Below are positions 1 to 9,865 of a stretch of 64,000 bases of DNA, one piece after another. The DNA comes from Chitinophaga filiformis. GTDB taxonomy: Bacteria > Bacteroidota > Bacteroidia > Chitinophagales > Chitinophagaceae. The stretch spans positions 1 through 64,000 of the forward strand of contig NZ_JAKIRP010000023.1 in assembly GCF_021646545.1 (NCBI RefSeq), in the 5' to 3' direction. Within the stretch, counting starts at the first letter, position 1, and every line of letters starts with the position of its first letter. Under the pieces are notes generated by a model. That model did no database searches and was not told the origin of the DNA. It saw only the letters and a program-made list of their open reading frames with translations. The position numbers and the translations under genes were made by a program.

Positions 1-1473
1 CTGACCTGTGATAGGACAAGCATTAACTTAACGGCGTCATCTACTACAGTTGGTACCACCTTCACATGGACAGGTAGAACTGCAGGTCAGAACCCGATAA
101 GTGTGACTGCTCCTGGTAAGTACTATGTGACCGCGACAACTGCTAATGGTTGCTCCAGCATAGATAGTGTAACTGTAGCTCAGGATATCAACAAACCAAA
201 CCTGACCATCGCTACACCGCAGGTACTGACATGTGACCTGAAGAGTATAAACTTAACCGCATCATCTGGTACGCCAAACACTACCATCACCTGGACAGGG
301 TTTGCAGCTGGTCAGAATCCGGTAAGCGTAAATACTTATGGCAAATACTATGTAACCGCTACAGCTGCGAATGGTTGCTTTAAGAAGGATAGCGTAACAG
401 TTATACAGAACATTACACTCCCTGCCGATGTACAGGCCAGCAACGACGGACCGCTGATTTGTACAAAGACGATGGTGAAGATTACAGGTAACACTACTAC
501 CGGAAATGTTTCTTACGCGTGGACCGGACCTGGTAATTTCAGTGTAACTACCAAAGATGCGAATGTAAATACGAAAGGTACCTATTCGTTGAAGGTTACC
601 AACAATGCGAATGGATGTTATGTTACTACTTCCACAACAGTAGATCAGAACATTACACCTCCTGCAAACGTACAGGTAAGTAACGACGGGCCGCTGACCT
701 GTGATAATGACATCGTTACACTGCAAGGCAGATCCGATCTCGGAGGCGCTACCTACCAATGGACCGGACCTGGAGTCAATAACGAATCGACAGCAACGAT
801 TTTTGTTACAAAACCCGGTACATATACACTGTTGGTAACAAATCCAGGCAACGGCTGCTTCGTCTCTACGAAAACAGAGGTAAAAGAAGATAAGAAACGG
901 CCGGATGCAATTATTAATGCACCTGCAGCAATGCCTGAACCGCTGACCGAAGACGTGATCACAGCACAGACAGTTGTGAACGCAACGTATGCATGGACAC
1001 TGACTTCGCCTGATGGTAGCTGGCAGATGATAGATGGCGATAAAGCCGCAACGCTGATATATCAGTCTGGTAATGCAGGTGTCAACGGAACATTTGAGCT
1101 CATCGTAACAGATAGAGGCAATGGATGTCAGAACACCGCACGACTGACGTTGACGGCAGTACCTGCTACCAATACTATGGCTTTAGCAGCGAAAGCCCCG
1201 AAAGCCCCGCCAGTGGAATACAAAACTTATCCTAACCCGTTTGTCGATAAAGCGTTCATCACGTTCAAGTCGCCGGTAAACGGAAAAGTGACAGTAGAGA
1301 TCTATAACGCCCTCCAGGGACATATGGAGAAACTGTTATTCAATCAGCAGGTACGATCGGGAGAAACGTACAAGTTGACATTGGACGGCGGGACGCTGCC
1401 AGCAGGTGTACACTTCTGTGTCATAAAAGCTAACGGAATCACATATACGAGCAGGCTGTTACTCGTCAGATAA
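1..1473 (+). CDS. T9SS-secreted surface protein with Ig/PKD-like repeats, C-terminal part
   Basis: The frame is open from base 1, so the N-terminus lies outside the window; 490 residues are visible. They are mostly repeats of 80-95 residues, each with a WTG core (TWTG, AWTGPG, QWTGPG) and a conserved NGC cysteine near its end, as in the Ig/PKD-like modules of Bacteroidota adhesins. The last ~80 residues begin with YPNPF and end in a basic beta strand (SRLLLVR), which is the type A T9SS sorting domain (TIGR04183-like). The protein is therefore probably exported through the outer membrane by T9SS and anchored or released at the surface. A GTG at 103 is in frame but internal. What it binds cannot be told from sequence. 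Confidence 0.85.
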   Translation: MTCDRTSINLTASSTTVGTTFTWTGRTAGQNPISVTAPGKYYVTATTANGCSSIDSVTVAQDINKPNLTIATPQVLTCDLKSINLTASSGTPNTTITWTGFAAGQNPVSVNTYGKYYVTATAANGCFKKDSVTVIQNITLPADVQASNDGPLICTKTMVKITGNTTTGNVSYAWTGPGNFSVTTKDANVNTKGTYSLKVTNNANGCYVTTSTTVDQNITPPANVQVSNDGPLTCDNDIVTLQGRSDLGGATYQWTGPGVNNESTATIFVTKPGTYTLLVTNPGNGCFVSTKTEVKEDKKRPDAIINAPAAMPEPLTEDVITAQTVVNATYAWTLTSPDGSWQMIDGDKAATLIYQSGNAGVNGTFELIVTDRGNGCQNTARLTLTAVPATNTMALAAKAPKAPPVEYKTYPNPFVDKAFITFKSPVNGKVTVEIYNALQGHMEKLLFNQQVRSGETYKLTLDGGTLPAGVHFCVIKANGITYTSRLLLVR

Positions 1474-1844
1474 AATTATAACAGCCGGATATTTATTCTC
1501 TTGCATGCTTTGGACGCTTTCCTTTACAGGAGAGCGTTTGAAGCATGTGAGAAAATTGTCCATAATAGTATTTTATAGATGAGTTTTATTTCTTATTGTT
1601 AAGTAATTATATTATTTTTATATTAATAACAATAACAGCGAATAACCATCAGTTTTACACCTATAATACCCTTAATCTATGCACAACTTTACAAGTACCT
1701 GTATCCTGTTGACTTGCCTGCTGCCAGGTAAGGTTAGCGTTTTATAGACAAACTCATAGTAGCACCCAATGTTTGTCTGAAATAAATATTAACACTACGT
1801 ATATTCTGTTACGTGATAGATGCTGATCATCCTGTCTGACCAGG
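1474..1844. other. AT-rich intergenic region without a gene
   Basis: Apart from the hairpin at 1504-1547 this 371-bp stretch is AT-rich, especially 1570-1650. It presumably carries the promoter of the large adhesin gene. I could not identify a convincing TTTG/TAnnTTTG promoter pair or an ORF in it. Confidence 0.5.
1504..1547 (+). terminator. Imperfect hairpin downstream of the first adhesin gene
   Basis: Two 20-nt arms, starting CATGCTT and ending AAGCATG, pair with about four mismatches around a TTAC loop, 30 nt after the stop codon. No clear T-tract follows, so it is a possible terminator or mRNA 3' end rather than a certain one. Confidence 0.4.
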
Positions 1845-4800
1845 ATGCATGCTGCATACTATACGTTAAACTGCTGTTGCCTTATGTATCAGATATCTGG
1901 TTCTAACAACACTTGCCTGCCTGTATATTCGCGGCGGCTGCTTCCCCTGTTTATAAAGAAATGGTACAGTGCCGTAATACTATTGGCATTAAGTACACTC
2001 TTAGGTGGTTGGCTATTAGCCATGAATCGTCCGCCCGATGACAGAAAGATGAAACAACCAGCCGTCGCGCTTCCAAAAATGGCAGACGGTGTGGACATAT
2101 TCGATGTGGCACGCGCCGAGGAAGGAGGCGGTCATGGTACTATTGCCTTTAGAATGCTGAATGGGGCAGTGGCGCCGGTTGACATAGAGATCATTTATAC
2201 CATCAATGCCACAGTGACAAACGCCGCCATCGATGGTGTAGACATTTCCACCTTACAGACCACTATTATATTGCCTGCAGGACAAACAGAAGTGCTGCTG
2301 GATATTGCTGCTATAGATGATTCATTTATTGAAGGTGATGAGAACCTTGAAATTACAATGACATCAGCCCAGGGAACGGATGGTGTTGATTACCTGACAC
2401 CACACCGCGGACTTACCACCACCGTCATAGATAATGATAACCGCATCAGCATTGAGAGAGTGAACAACGGACAGGAATTGGGTAGCGGTAACGCAAGTGA
2501 CGGAAACTTCCTCATCAGTTTACCGCCGTCTCTTACATTCAATGAAGATATCCATGTGAAATATGCCATAGGCGGTACCACTACTGCTACTGGTGGCCCT
2601 GGCGCCACGTATGACTATAATAATACCACGCTGACAGGAGATGTAGTATTGCCTGCTAATACCAACAGCCTGACACTGCCGGTCAGGGTGAACGATGACC
2701 AGCTGGTGGAAGGAAATGAAATAGTGGAGATGACAATTCAGGACAACAGTTTCTCGGCGGTATCCAATATAAAATTCTCCTTTAATCCAACGAAGAAGAC
2801 AGCCACTGTTCTCATTGAAGACGATGATATCAATGTCCCTATTGGCGTGCAGAGTACTGCCAACGGGAAAGAGCCTGGCGGCACTGGTAATGACGGTAGT
2901 TTCACAGTAGGCTGGCCAAACGGATATGCTGCTGCCGTAAGTGTGCTGGTGAGATATACAATAACCGGTACGGCAACAAATGGCGCGGACTATAATACGA
3001 TCACGCTGACAAAAACAATTCTTGCAGGCACCAGCAATGTAACGATACCGGTAACAGTAAAGGATGACGCGACTATAGAGGGACCGGAAACCGTGATCCT
3101 GACTATCACTACCTTAACGGGTTTGTCAGGTCTGACAATAGGCAGCAGTAATAATCCAGGTACAGTTACAATAGCGGATAATGATGTGAAAGCATCGCAG
3201 CAATGGAAGAGCGCCAGCTATCCTGGTGCTGCTACCGGAGCTCCCGTGAAGGCGGGAGAGCTGATCACCTATACGGTGCATGTCCGCAATACAGGGAATG
3301 TTAATCTTACCAATGTAATCATCACTGATAATATCCCCGCCAATACACAGTTTGTTAGTGCGGATGGCGGTATAGTGCCTGACGGCACCGGTAAACTCAC
3401 CTGGACAATCCCTGCGATAGCTGCAGGCGTAACAAATGAGGTCCGCCGTTTTACAGTAAGAGTGGCGAACGACCTGACGGGTGTTACTAATATTACAAAT
3501 ACCGCATCAGTGGACAATGGCGATGGCACGGGCGGTCATCCAACGACGCAGCCTGATCCAAACAATCCTGATAATCCGCATCCTACTCCTGACCCAAATA
3601 TTCCATCTACAGACGTACCTGTTGATGGCGGCGGTAATAAATCCGCTAACTGGAAGAGCGCCAGCTACACAGGTTCCGGTGCTGCCGGAAAAGTGAAGTC
3701 AGGCGATCTTATTACTTATACTATACATGTACGCAACACCGGTCATATAACGATTCCCAGTGTTGTCATCAAGGATAATATACCAGCGTACACTGTATTT
3801 GTAAGCGCAGATGGTGGTGTTGTTCCCGATGCTACGGGTAAACTCACCTGGACCCTTACAAACATTCCTGTAGGTGCCGCTGATGTGACCCGCAGTTTTG
3901 TGGTAAGAGTGGCAAATGATCTGACTGGGGCAACCAGCATTATCAATACTGCTGGTGTTGATAATGGTGATGGCACCGGTGAACATCCAAGTACGCCACC
4001 CGATCCTAATAACCCGAATAATCCCCATCCGAGCCCTGATCCGAACGATCCTTCCACTGAAGTGCCCGTTGATCTGATTAAGAAATCTGCTAACTGGAAA
4101 AGTGCCAGTTACACGGGCACCGGCACAAATGGTAAGGTGAAGACAGGTGACGAGATCACATACACTATCCATATCCGCAATACCGGCAACGTGACGCTGA
4201 CAAATGTATTGATCAGCGATATGATGCCTGCATATACCACCTTTGTGAGTGCCGACGGTGGTATAGTACCTGATGCTACCGGGAAACTCAGCTGGACGAT
4301 CCCGACTATTGCAGTTGGCGCTGCCGATGTAGTGCGCAGCTTCACGGTAAGGGTAGCGGCTGATCTTACTGGTGCTACCACTATCGTCAATACAGCAGAC
4401 GTAGATAATGGCGATGGCACCGGTGGGCATCCTACTACGCCGCCTGATCCGAACAATCCAAACGACCCACATCCGAACCCTGATCCGAACGATCCTTCTA
4501 CAGAGGTACCGGTGGATAATAACAAGAGCTCTGCCAACTGGAAGAGCGCAACCTATACAGGTACCGGCGTCGGGGGAAAAGTAAAGGCAGGAGATGAGAT
4601 CACCTACTTCATACATATCCGCAATACAGGTAACGAAGCGCTCACGAATGTGAACATCAGCGATCTGATCCCTGCTTATACTTCTTTTATCAGTGCAGAT
4701 GGCGGTATCGTGCCTGATGCGGCGGGCAAACTAAGCTGGGTCATTCAGAGTATCGCCGTGGGCGCACCGGATGTTGTGCGTAGTTTCAAGGTGAGGGTGG

Positions 4801-6971
4801 TGAACGATCTGACCGGCGTTACCAGTATCGTCAATACAGCTGATGTAGACAACGGCGACGGCACAGGCGATCATCCTACCACGCCGCCTGATCCCAACGA
4901 TCCTAATAACCCGCATCCGACTCCTGACCCGAATGAACCATCCACAGATATTCCGGCAGATGATGGCGGCAATAGATCTGTTAACTGGAAGAGCGCCAGC
5001 TACACTGGTTCCGGCACAAATGGAAAGGTAAGAACCGGAGATATTATCACCTATACAGTGCACGTCCGTAATACAGGTCATATCACGCTGGCAAGTGTCA
5101 TCGTCACAGATAAGATCCCTGCCTATACGGAGTTTGTAAGCGCTGATGGCGGTATCGTACCGGATGCTACCGGTAAACTCACCTGGACCCTTACCAACAT
5201 CCCGGTGGGTGGCGCAGATGTGACCCGCAGTTTTGTCGTAAGAGTGGCTACTGACCTCACAGGCGCTACCAGCATTATCAATACGGCCGGTATAGATAAC
5301 GGAGACGGATCGGGTGAACATCCTAGTACACCACCAGACCCCAACGATCCTAACAATCCGCATCCGAACCCTGATCCAAACGATCCGTCCACAGAAGTGC
5401 CGGTTGAACAGGATAAACGTTCCGTGAACTGGAAGAGTGCGGCTTACACAGGTACAGGTATGAACGGTATGGTAAAGGCGGGCGATGAGATCACTTACAC
5501 TGTTCACGTGCGTAATACCGGTAATGTGAAACTGGAGAATGTGCTGATCTCTGATCTTATTCCTGCTTATACGGCATTCATCAGTGCAGACGGTGGTATT
5601 ACACCTGACGGCAACGGTAAACTTACCTGGACGATCCCTGAAGTTTTATTGGGCGCAGATGCTGTGCGTAGCTTCAAGGTACGGGTGGTAAACGATCTCA
5701 CCGGTGCAGGATATATCACCAATACTGCGGATGTAGATAATGGTAATGGTACCGGTGGTCATCCTACCACACCATCTGATCCCAATGATCCTAATAACCC
5801 CCATCCGAATCCTGATCCGAATGATCCTTCTACGGAAGTGCCGGTAGATAATGGTAAGCACTCCGACAATTGGAAGAGCGCCAGCTATACCGGAACGGGA
5901 GCTAATGGAGGTGTTACAACCGGAGATGAGATCACCTATACCATTCATGTGAGGAACAGCGGCAATGCCACTTTGACGAACGTGGTGATCAGCGACGATA
6001 TTCCTGCCTATACGGAATTTGTAAGTGCTGAGGAAGGTATAGTGCCTTCTGCCGGTAAACTGACCTGGACGATCGCGCAGATACCTGTTGGTGGCGCTGA
6101 TGTTACCCGTTCATTTACGGTGAGAGTGGTGGAAGACCTGACAGGGGCAGTGAGTATTACCAATACTGCGGATGTAGATAATGGCAGTGGTAAAGGCAAT
6201 GAGCCTACACACCCTGCCGATCCTAATGATCCGAATAACCCGATGCCCAATCCTCCGGCTGGTCCGTCGACAGATGTGAAGGTGGATACACTGGTGCGAT
6301 TTGAAGCCTGGAAGGGAGTCGTTACCGCAAGCGGCGCAGATAAGGCTAGTCCGGGGGAAATACTGACCTATACCATCCACGTACGCAATACAGGCAACGT
6401 TAAGCTGCCGCTTATTACCGTGACGGATCCGGTACCTGCGCTCACTACTTTCGGGAGTGCCGGCGAGAATGGTGTCTTCAATGCAGGCAGCAACACGGTT
6501 ACGTGGGAGGTCAGAGATATCGCTGTAGGCGCTGTTACAGACCTTACGTTTACCGTGAAGGTGGATGATAAGCTGGATTCCGGAGCGGTTATCACCAACA
6601 CCGCTGTGGCATCTGACGGGAAGACAGATATACCTACATGGGGTTGCGATCCTCATGCGCCCGATTGCAGTGGTACACCGGGTACGGTTATAGGCACCCT
6701 GCCGGGAGGTGATCTTGAATTTGCGAATGCCATGAGTCCCAACGGGGATGGTAAGAATGAATACTTCGTGATCAGAGGATTGGAGAAATATCCGCCTGCT
6801 GCTTTATATGTATTCAATCGCTGGGGCAGTATGGTATACCAGTCGAAGGCATATCAGAATGACTGGTCGGCGAAGGGACTAAGTGAAGGCACTTATTATT
6901 ATAAACTGGAGTTGAAATTAGCGGCAGGAATAAAATTATACAAAGGATGGATTGTGATAAAACGAAACTGA
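1845..6971 (+). CDS. Giant Calx-beta/DUF11 repeat adhesin with type B T9SS (gliding-type) C-terminus
   Basis: A protein of 1708 residues. A hydrophobic segment at about residues 40-60 is the probable export signal; ATG 1884 is an alternative start giving a shorter n-region. Residues ~80-450 hold three Calx-beta-like modules, each ending in a D-N-D type strand (DNDN, EDDD, ADND). Eight DUF11-like modules follow, with WKSA/WKG tryptophans near residues 454, 603, 751, 899, 1048, 1196, 1343 and 1489, so the period is about 148 residues. They are joined by Asp/Pro/Asn-rich linkers of the type DPNDPNNPHPNPDPNDPST. The last ~85 residues (MSPNGDGKNE, YVFNRWG, DWSAKG, GTYYYKLEL) are the gliding-associated type B T9SS domain (TIGR04131-like). 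The stop codon overlaps the start of the PorP/SprF gene (TGATG). A long cell-surface adhesin is the likely role; the ligand is unknown. Confidence 0.9.
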   Translation: MHAAYYTLNCCCLMYQISGSNNTCLPVYSRRLLPLFIKKWYSAVILLALSTLLGGWLLAMNRPPDDRKMKQPAVALPKMADGVDIFDVARAEEGGGHGTIAFRMLNGAVAPVDIEIIYTINATVTNAAIDGVDISTLQTTIILPAGQTEVLLDIAAIDDSFIEGDENLEITMTSAQGTDGVDYLTPHRGLTTTVIDNDNRISIERVNNGQELGSGNASDGNFLISLPPSLTFNEDIHVKYAIGGTTTATGGPGATYDYNNTTLTGDVVLPANTNSLTLPVRVNDDQLVEGNEIVEMTIQDNSFSAVSNIKFSFNPTKKTATVLIEDDDINVPIGVQSTANGKEPGGTGNDGSFTVGWPNGYAAAVSVLVRYTITGTATNGADYNTITLTKTILAGTSNVTIPVTVKDDATIEGPETVILTITTLTGLSGLTIGSSNNPGTVTIADNDVKASQQWKSASYPGAATGAPVKAGELITYTVHVRNTGNVNLTNVIITDNIPANTQFVSADGGIVPDGTGKLTWTIPAIAAGVTNEVRRFTVRVANDLTGVTNITNTASVDNGDGTGGHPTTQPDPNNPDNPHPTPDPNIPSTDVPVDGGGNKSANWKSASYTGSGAAGKVKSGDLITYTIHVRNTGHITIPSVVIKDNIPAYTVFVSADGGVVPDATGKLTWTLTNIPVGAADVTRSFVVRVANDLTGATSIINTAGVDNGDGTGEHPSTPPDPNNPNNPHPSPDPNDPSTEVPVDLIKKSANWKSASYTGTGTNGKVKTGDEITYTIHIRNTGNVTLTNVLISDMMPAYTTFVSADGGIVPDATGKLSWTIPTIAVGAADVVRSFTVRVAADLTGATTIVNTADVDNGDGTGGHPTTPPDPNNPNDPHPNPDPNDPSTEVPVDNNKSSANWKSATYTGTGVGGKVKAGDEITYFIHIRNTGNEALTNVNISDLIPAYTSFISADGGIVPDAAGKLSWVIQSIAVGAPDVVRSFKVRVVNDLTGVTSIVNTADVDNGDGTGDHPTTPPDPNDPNNPHPTPDPNEPSTDIPADDGGNRSVNWKSASYTGSGTNGKVRTGDIITYTVHVRNTGHITLASVIVTDKIPAYTEFVSADGGIVPDATGKLTWTLTNIPVGGADVTRSFVVRVATDLTGATSIINTAGIDNGDGSGEHPSTPPDPNDPNNPHPNPDPNDPSTEVPVEQDKRSVNWKSAAYTGTGMNGMVKAGDEITYTVHVRNTGNVKLENVLISDLIPAYTAFISADGGITPDGNGKLTWTIPEVLLGADAVRSFKVRVVNDLTGAGYITNTADVDNGNGTGGHPTTPSDPNDPNNPHPNPDPNDPSTEVPVDNGKHSDNWKSASYTGTGANGGVTTGDEITYTIHVRNSGNATLTNVVISDDIPAYTEFVSAEEGIVPSAGKLTWTIAQIPVGGADVTRSFTVRVVEDLTGAVSITNTADVDNGSGKGNEPTHPADPNDPNNPMPNPPAGPSTDVKVDTLVRFEAWKGVVTASGADKASPGEILTYTIHVRNTGNVKLPLITVTDPVPALTTFGSAGENGVFNAGSNTVTWEVRDIAVGAVTDLTFTVKVDDKLDSGAVITNTAVASDGKTDIPTWGCDPHAPDCSGTPGTVIGTLPGGDLEFANAMSPNGDGKNEYFVIRGLEKYPPAALYVFNRWGSMVYQSKAYQNDWSAKGLSEGTYYYKLELKLAAGIKLYKGWIVIKRN
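3204..6600 (+). repeat. Eight tandem ~444-bp coding repeats (DUF11 modules)
   Basis: The tryptophan codon that opens each module recurs at 3204, 3651, 4095, 4539, 4986, 5430, 5871 and 6309, spacings of 438-447 bp. Modules 2-7 are much closer to each other than to modules 1 and 8. Such repeats can expand or contract by recombination and may be collapsed in short-read assemblies. Confidence 0.9.
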
Positions 6972-8008
6972 TGAATAAGGACATTTTTTGTTTTACAAAA
7001 CAAACAGTTATGTGCTTAAGAAAAGGACTGTTTACGGGTTTACTGATCATCGCCGGAATACACGCCGGCGCCCAGCAGAATGTGCAATTCAGCCAGTACG
7101 TATTTAATGGCCTGAGTGTAAATCCTGCCTATGCCGGGTATAAAGATGCCTGGTATCTTAACAATATCTACCGGCAGCAGTGGACAGGTTTTCCTGGTGC
7201 GCCGATCACTGCGGCAGTATCTTATGATGGTCCGTTTCGCCCGCTGAAAACAGGGGCAGGTGTAGGACTCGGGGTGCAGTTGATGGCAGATATGGCGGGA
7301 CCACAAAAGTCATACTCTTTTTATGCTTCTTATGCCTACCGCATTCCGCTGGATGCGGAGCAGACACGCCGTTTATGCTTCGGTGTGGGAGCAGGGGTGA
7401 CGCAGTATCATCTGGAAGGGAATACCCTGGCATACTTTGATGACGACGATCCCGTTTTCCCCGGAGGTGGGGTGAATGCCTATACACCCGATGCGAGGTT
7501 TGGCGTCTATTATCACGCGCCCTCATTTTATGTAGGGCTGTCAGTCATGGACCTGTTCAGCAGGTATACCAGTACTAAATATGCGTGGAAGGGATATAAT
7601 TATCAGAATATCCGGAAGTCGCAGCATATCTACCTGACGACTGGTGTGATGCTGCCATTGTCCGAGCATCTGCAGTTGAAACCGTCTCTCATGATCAAGG
7701 ATGATTTTAAGGGGCCTACCAACCTGGATGTAAATGCCATGTTGCTGATCGACCGGGTATTCTGGATCGGTGGTTCTTTCCGTACGGCCGTCCCTGTGTG
7801 GAAGAAACAATTGCCGGATGGACTGGAATCGCTGAACGCTGCGAGCGCCATTGTCGAATACTATATTGGAGGGAAATGGCGCGTAGGGTATGCTTATGAT
7901 TTAAATATAAATGAACTGGCGGGAACACAGGGTGGATCGCATGAGATATCACTGGGTATTCTATTCCCGCAGAAGAAGTTTAGTACATCGAGTCCACGAT
8001 ATTTTTAA
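6971..8008 (+). CDS. PorP/SprF family type IX secretion-associated outer-membrane protein
   Basis: About 345 residues from ATG 6971, whose A is also the last base of the adhesin stop codon, so translation is coupled; ATG 7010 is an alternative start directly before the signal peptide that ends in AGAQ. The mature N-terminus has the PorP/SprF signature (FSQYVFNGLSVNPAYAG, then YRQQWTGFPGAP). The rest alternates short strands and turns as expected of a 14-18 strand barrel. Family members bind type B T9SS substrates and help to export or anchor them; the best known is SprF for the adhesin SprB. The direct coupling to a type B adhesin makes this its dedicated partner (inference). An OmpA/TPR/PD40 gene follows after 15 bp. 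Confidence 0.9.
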   Translation: MNKDIFCFTKQTVMCLRKGLFTGLLIIAGIHAGAQQNVQFSQYVFNGLSVNPAYAGYKDAWYLNNIYRQQWTGFPGAPITAAVSYDGPFRPLKTGAGVGLGVQLMADMAGPQKSYSFYASYAYRIPLDAEQTRRLCFGVGAGVTQYHLEGNTLAYFDDDDPVFPGGGVNAYTPDARFGVYYHAPSFYVGLSVMDLFSRYTSTKYAWKGYNYQNIRKSQHIYLTTGVMLPLSEHLQLKPSLMIKDDFKGPTNLDVNAMLLIDRVFWIGGSFRTAVPVWKKQLPDGLESLNAASAIVEYYIGGKWRVGYAYDLNINELAGTQGGSHEISLGILFPQKKFSTSSPRYF

Positions 8009-8023
8009 AAGGGGGGATTAAAC

Positions 8024-9865
8024 ATGTTACGTTGCAAGTTCGTTAAATTGATCATTTTACTTTGTTGCCCCGTGCTCTTATATGCACAGGAAGAGAAAAG
8101 CCTGATGGAATTGGGAGATGAGGCATTTATCCGGGAAGAATACGCCGTTGCGGTCAATCTGTATGGCAGGCTTGCAAATAAGAAAGGTAAAAGGGCGCCG
8201 CTTAAACTCCTGGAGAAGACAGCACAGTGTTACCGGGAAATGGCCCGCTTTGCAGAAGCAGGGTATTGGTATATGCGTATGATCGAGCATCCTGACTGCC
8301 CGTCTGCTGTTATGGCTGCATATGGTGAGATCCAGAAGAACCTGGGAGAATATGATACCGCCAGGTTATACCTGTCCCGTTTCAATCCTGCCAACGCAGA
8401 TGAGACCCAGTGGAAGAATATGGCCATTGCGGGTTGTGACAGTGCACTGCTGTGGAAGAAAGATACGGTGGCAACCTATGCACTGGAAAATATCAGGGAA
8501 CTGAGCACCGTAGGCGATGACTGGGTAAGCGGGGTGATGAAAGAGGGGCTTTTGCTTGAATCCAACGGGTACCGCAAAATGGCCCTGACGACAGGATCAG
8601 AGCGGAATCCTGACATGGACCCGAGGGTGAATCAACCTTACTTTAAACCATACCTTTTCAGGGAATATGCCCCGGGTAGCAGGGCAAATACCTTTCTGGA
8701 AGAAGTGTTACCTGATCTCCTGGGTAAGCTGCCCTACCATGTAGGTCCTGTATGTTATAATAACAGGAAGGATACTATATACGTCACGCTGAATGCAGAC
8801 GATAAAGACATGGCGGACAAGAAAAAGAAAGGGCCTGTGAACGGACGCCGTTTAATGTCCCTTTACTGGTCTTTCAGGAAAGGGGACCAGTGGTCTCCGC
8901 TGGCTCCCGTTACGGCCTTGAACGCTGCCGGAAGTTATACCGGCAATGCCGTATTGAACAGTATCGGCAGTGTTATCTATTTTGTGTCTGACAGGCCGGG
9001 AAGTATTGGTAAAATGGATATCTGGTATAGTGAACGGTTACCCAATAACCAATGGGGCACGCCCGTTAACTGCGGACCGGTGATCAACACCCGGTATGAT
9101 GAGACTTTTCCTACTATTAATGAGCAGGACGTACTTTATTTCTCCAGCAAAGGCCATCCCGGAATGGGCGGCTTTGACATTTTCCGGGCAGAAGGAAGCA
9201 GCGCAACGTGGGGCCAGCCCCGTAATCTCCGCAGCCCTTTTAACTCAGGCGCGGATGACCTGGGCTTTATTATGAAAGGCAATAACTATGAAGGCTATTT
9301 CGCATCTAATCGCCACGGCGGTGGAGGAGGGGATGATATCTATCGTTTCCTGGAAACACATTTTACAGAAAAGCTGAACGATCCGTCTGCCGGCAAACCG
9401 CCAGCACCGGTACCTGCTCCGGATACTACTACCAAAGCGCCTGATAGGACGGTTGCCGATAATACGCCCCCTAAGCCAACACTCAGTCCGACCGACAGTG
9501 CAGTGATACATAAGCTGCAGGAGCTACGCTTTCATTATGATTATAACAGCGCCATACTGCTCACCGAATCCAGGGAAATGCTGGATAGGGTAGCAGTGGT
9601 GCTATTACAGTATCCAGGCTGGAAACTGATGATACGCTCCTATGCGGATAGCCGTGGCACGGACGAGTACAATATCAAACTGTCGGCCCTGCGTTGTTAT
9701 GCGGTGATAGATTACCTGATCAAAAAAGGTGTAGCGCCCCGCAGGCTCTATTATGAGAACCTGGGAGAAAAAGAACTGGTCAATCCCTGCGGAAATGGTG
9801 TGCCATGTCAGGAGACGGAACACCGGGAGAACAGAAGAACGATGCTGCGTGTAGTTTATAACTGA
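8024..9865 (+). CDS. TPR-PD40-OmpA periplasmic/outer-membrane protein (PorE-like)
   Basis: 613 residues. A signal peptide ends at LLYAQ. TPR-like helices occupy ~25-135. A PD40/WD40-type propeller covers ~225-455, with recurring GxxDIW/FDIF/DDIYRF and YFVSDRPG, YFSSKGHPG, YFASNRHGG strands. A Pro-rich linker lies at ~460-500. An OmpA-like peptidoglycan-binding domain fills ~505-613, with the usual YADSRGTDEYN and LSALR. PorE in Porphyromonas has the same order plus a CRD module, which I do not see here. It probably ties the PorP/SprF-adhesin assembly to peptidoglycan. It is the third gene of the adhesin operon; its stop overlaps the convergent sigma-54 regulator gene by 10 bp. Confidence 0.88.
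   Translation: MLRCKFVKLIILLCCPVLLYAQEEKSLMELGDEAFIREEYAVAVNLYGRLANKKGKRAPLKLLEKTAQCYREMARFAEAGYWYMRMIEHPDCPSAVMAAYGEIQKNLGEYDTARLYLSRFNPANADETQWKNMAIAGCDSALLWKKDTVATYALENIRELSTVGDDWVSGVMKEGLLLESNGYRKMALTTGSERNPDMDPRVNQPYFKPYLFREYAPGSRANTFLEEVLPDLLGKLPYHVGPVCYNNRKDTIYVTLNADDKDMADKKKKGPVNGRRLMSLYWSFRKGDQWSPLAPVTALNAAGSYTGNAVLNSIGSVIYFVSDRPGSIGKMDIWYSERLPNNQWGTPVNCGPVINTRYDETFPTINEQDVLYFSSKGHPGMGGFDIFRAEGSSATWGQPRNLRSPFNSGADDLGFIMKGNNYEGYFASNRHGGGGGDDIYRFLETHFTEKLNDPSAGKPPAPVPAPDTTTKAPDRTVADNTPPKPTLSPTDSAVIHKLQELRFHYDYNSAILLTESREMLDRVAVVLLQYPGWKLMIRSYADSRGTDEYNIKLSALRCYAVIDYLIKKGVAPRRLYYENLGEKELVNPCGNGVPCQETEHRENRRTMLRVVYN

Noticed and set aside
3699..5507. Long antisense frames inside the DUF11 repeat gene (up to 305 codons)
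   Set aside because: They recur in each repeat with the same frame because of codon bias on the coding strand, and their composition (Ile/Arg/His runs) is not protein-like; the sense strand has clear domains.
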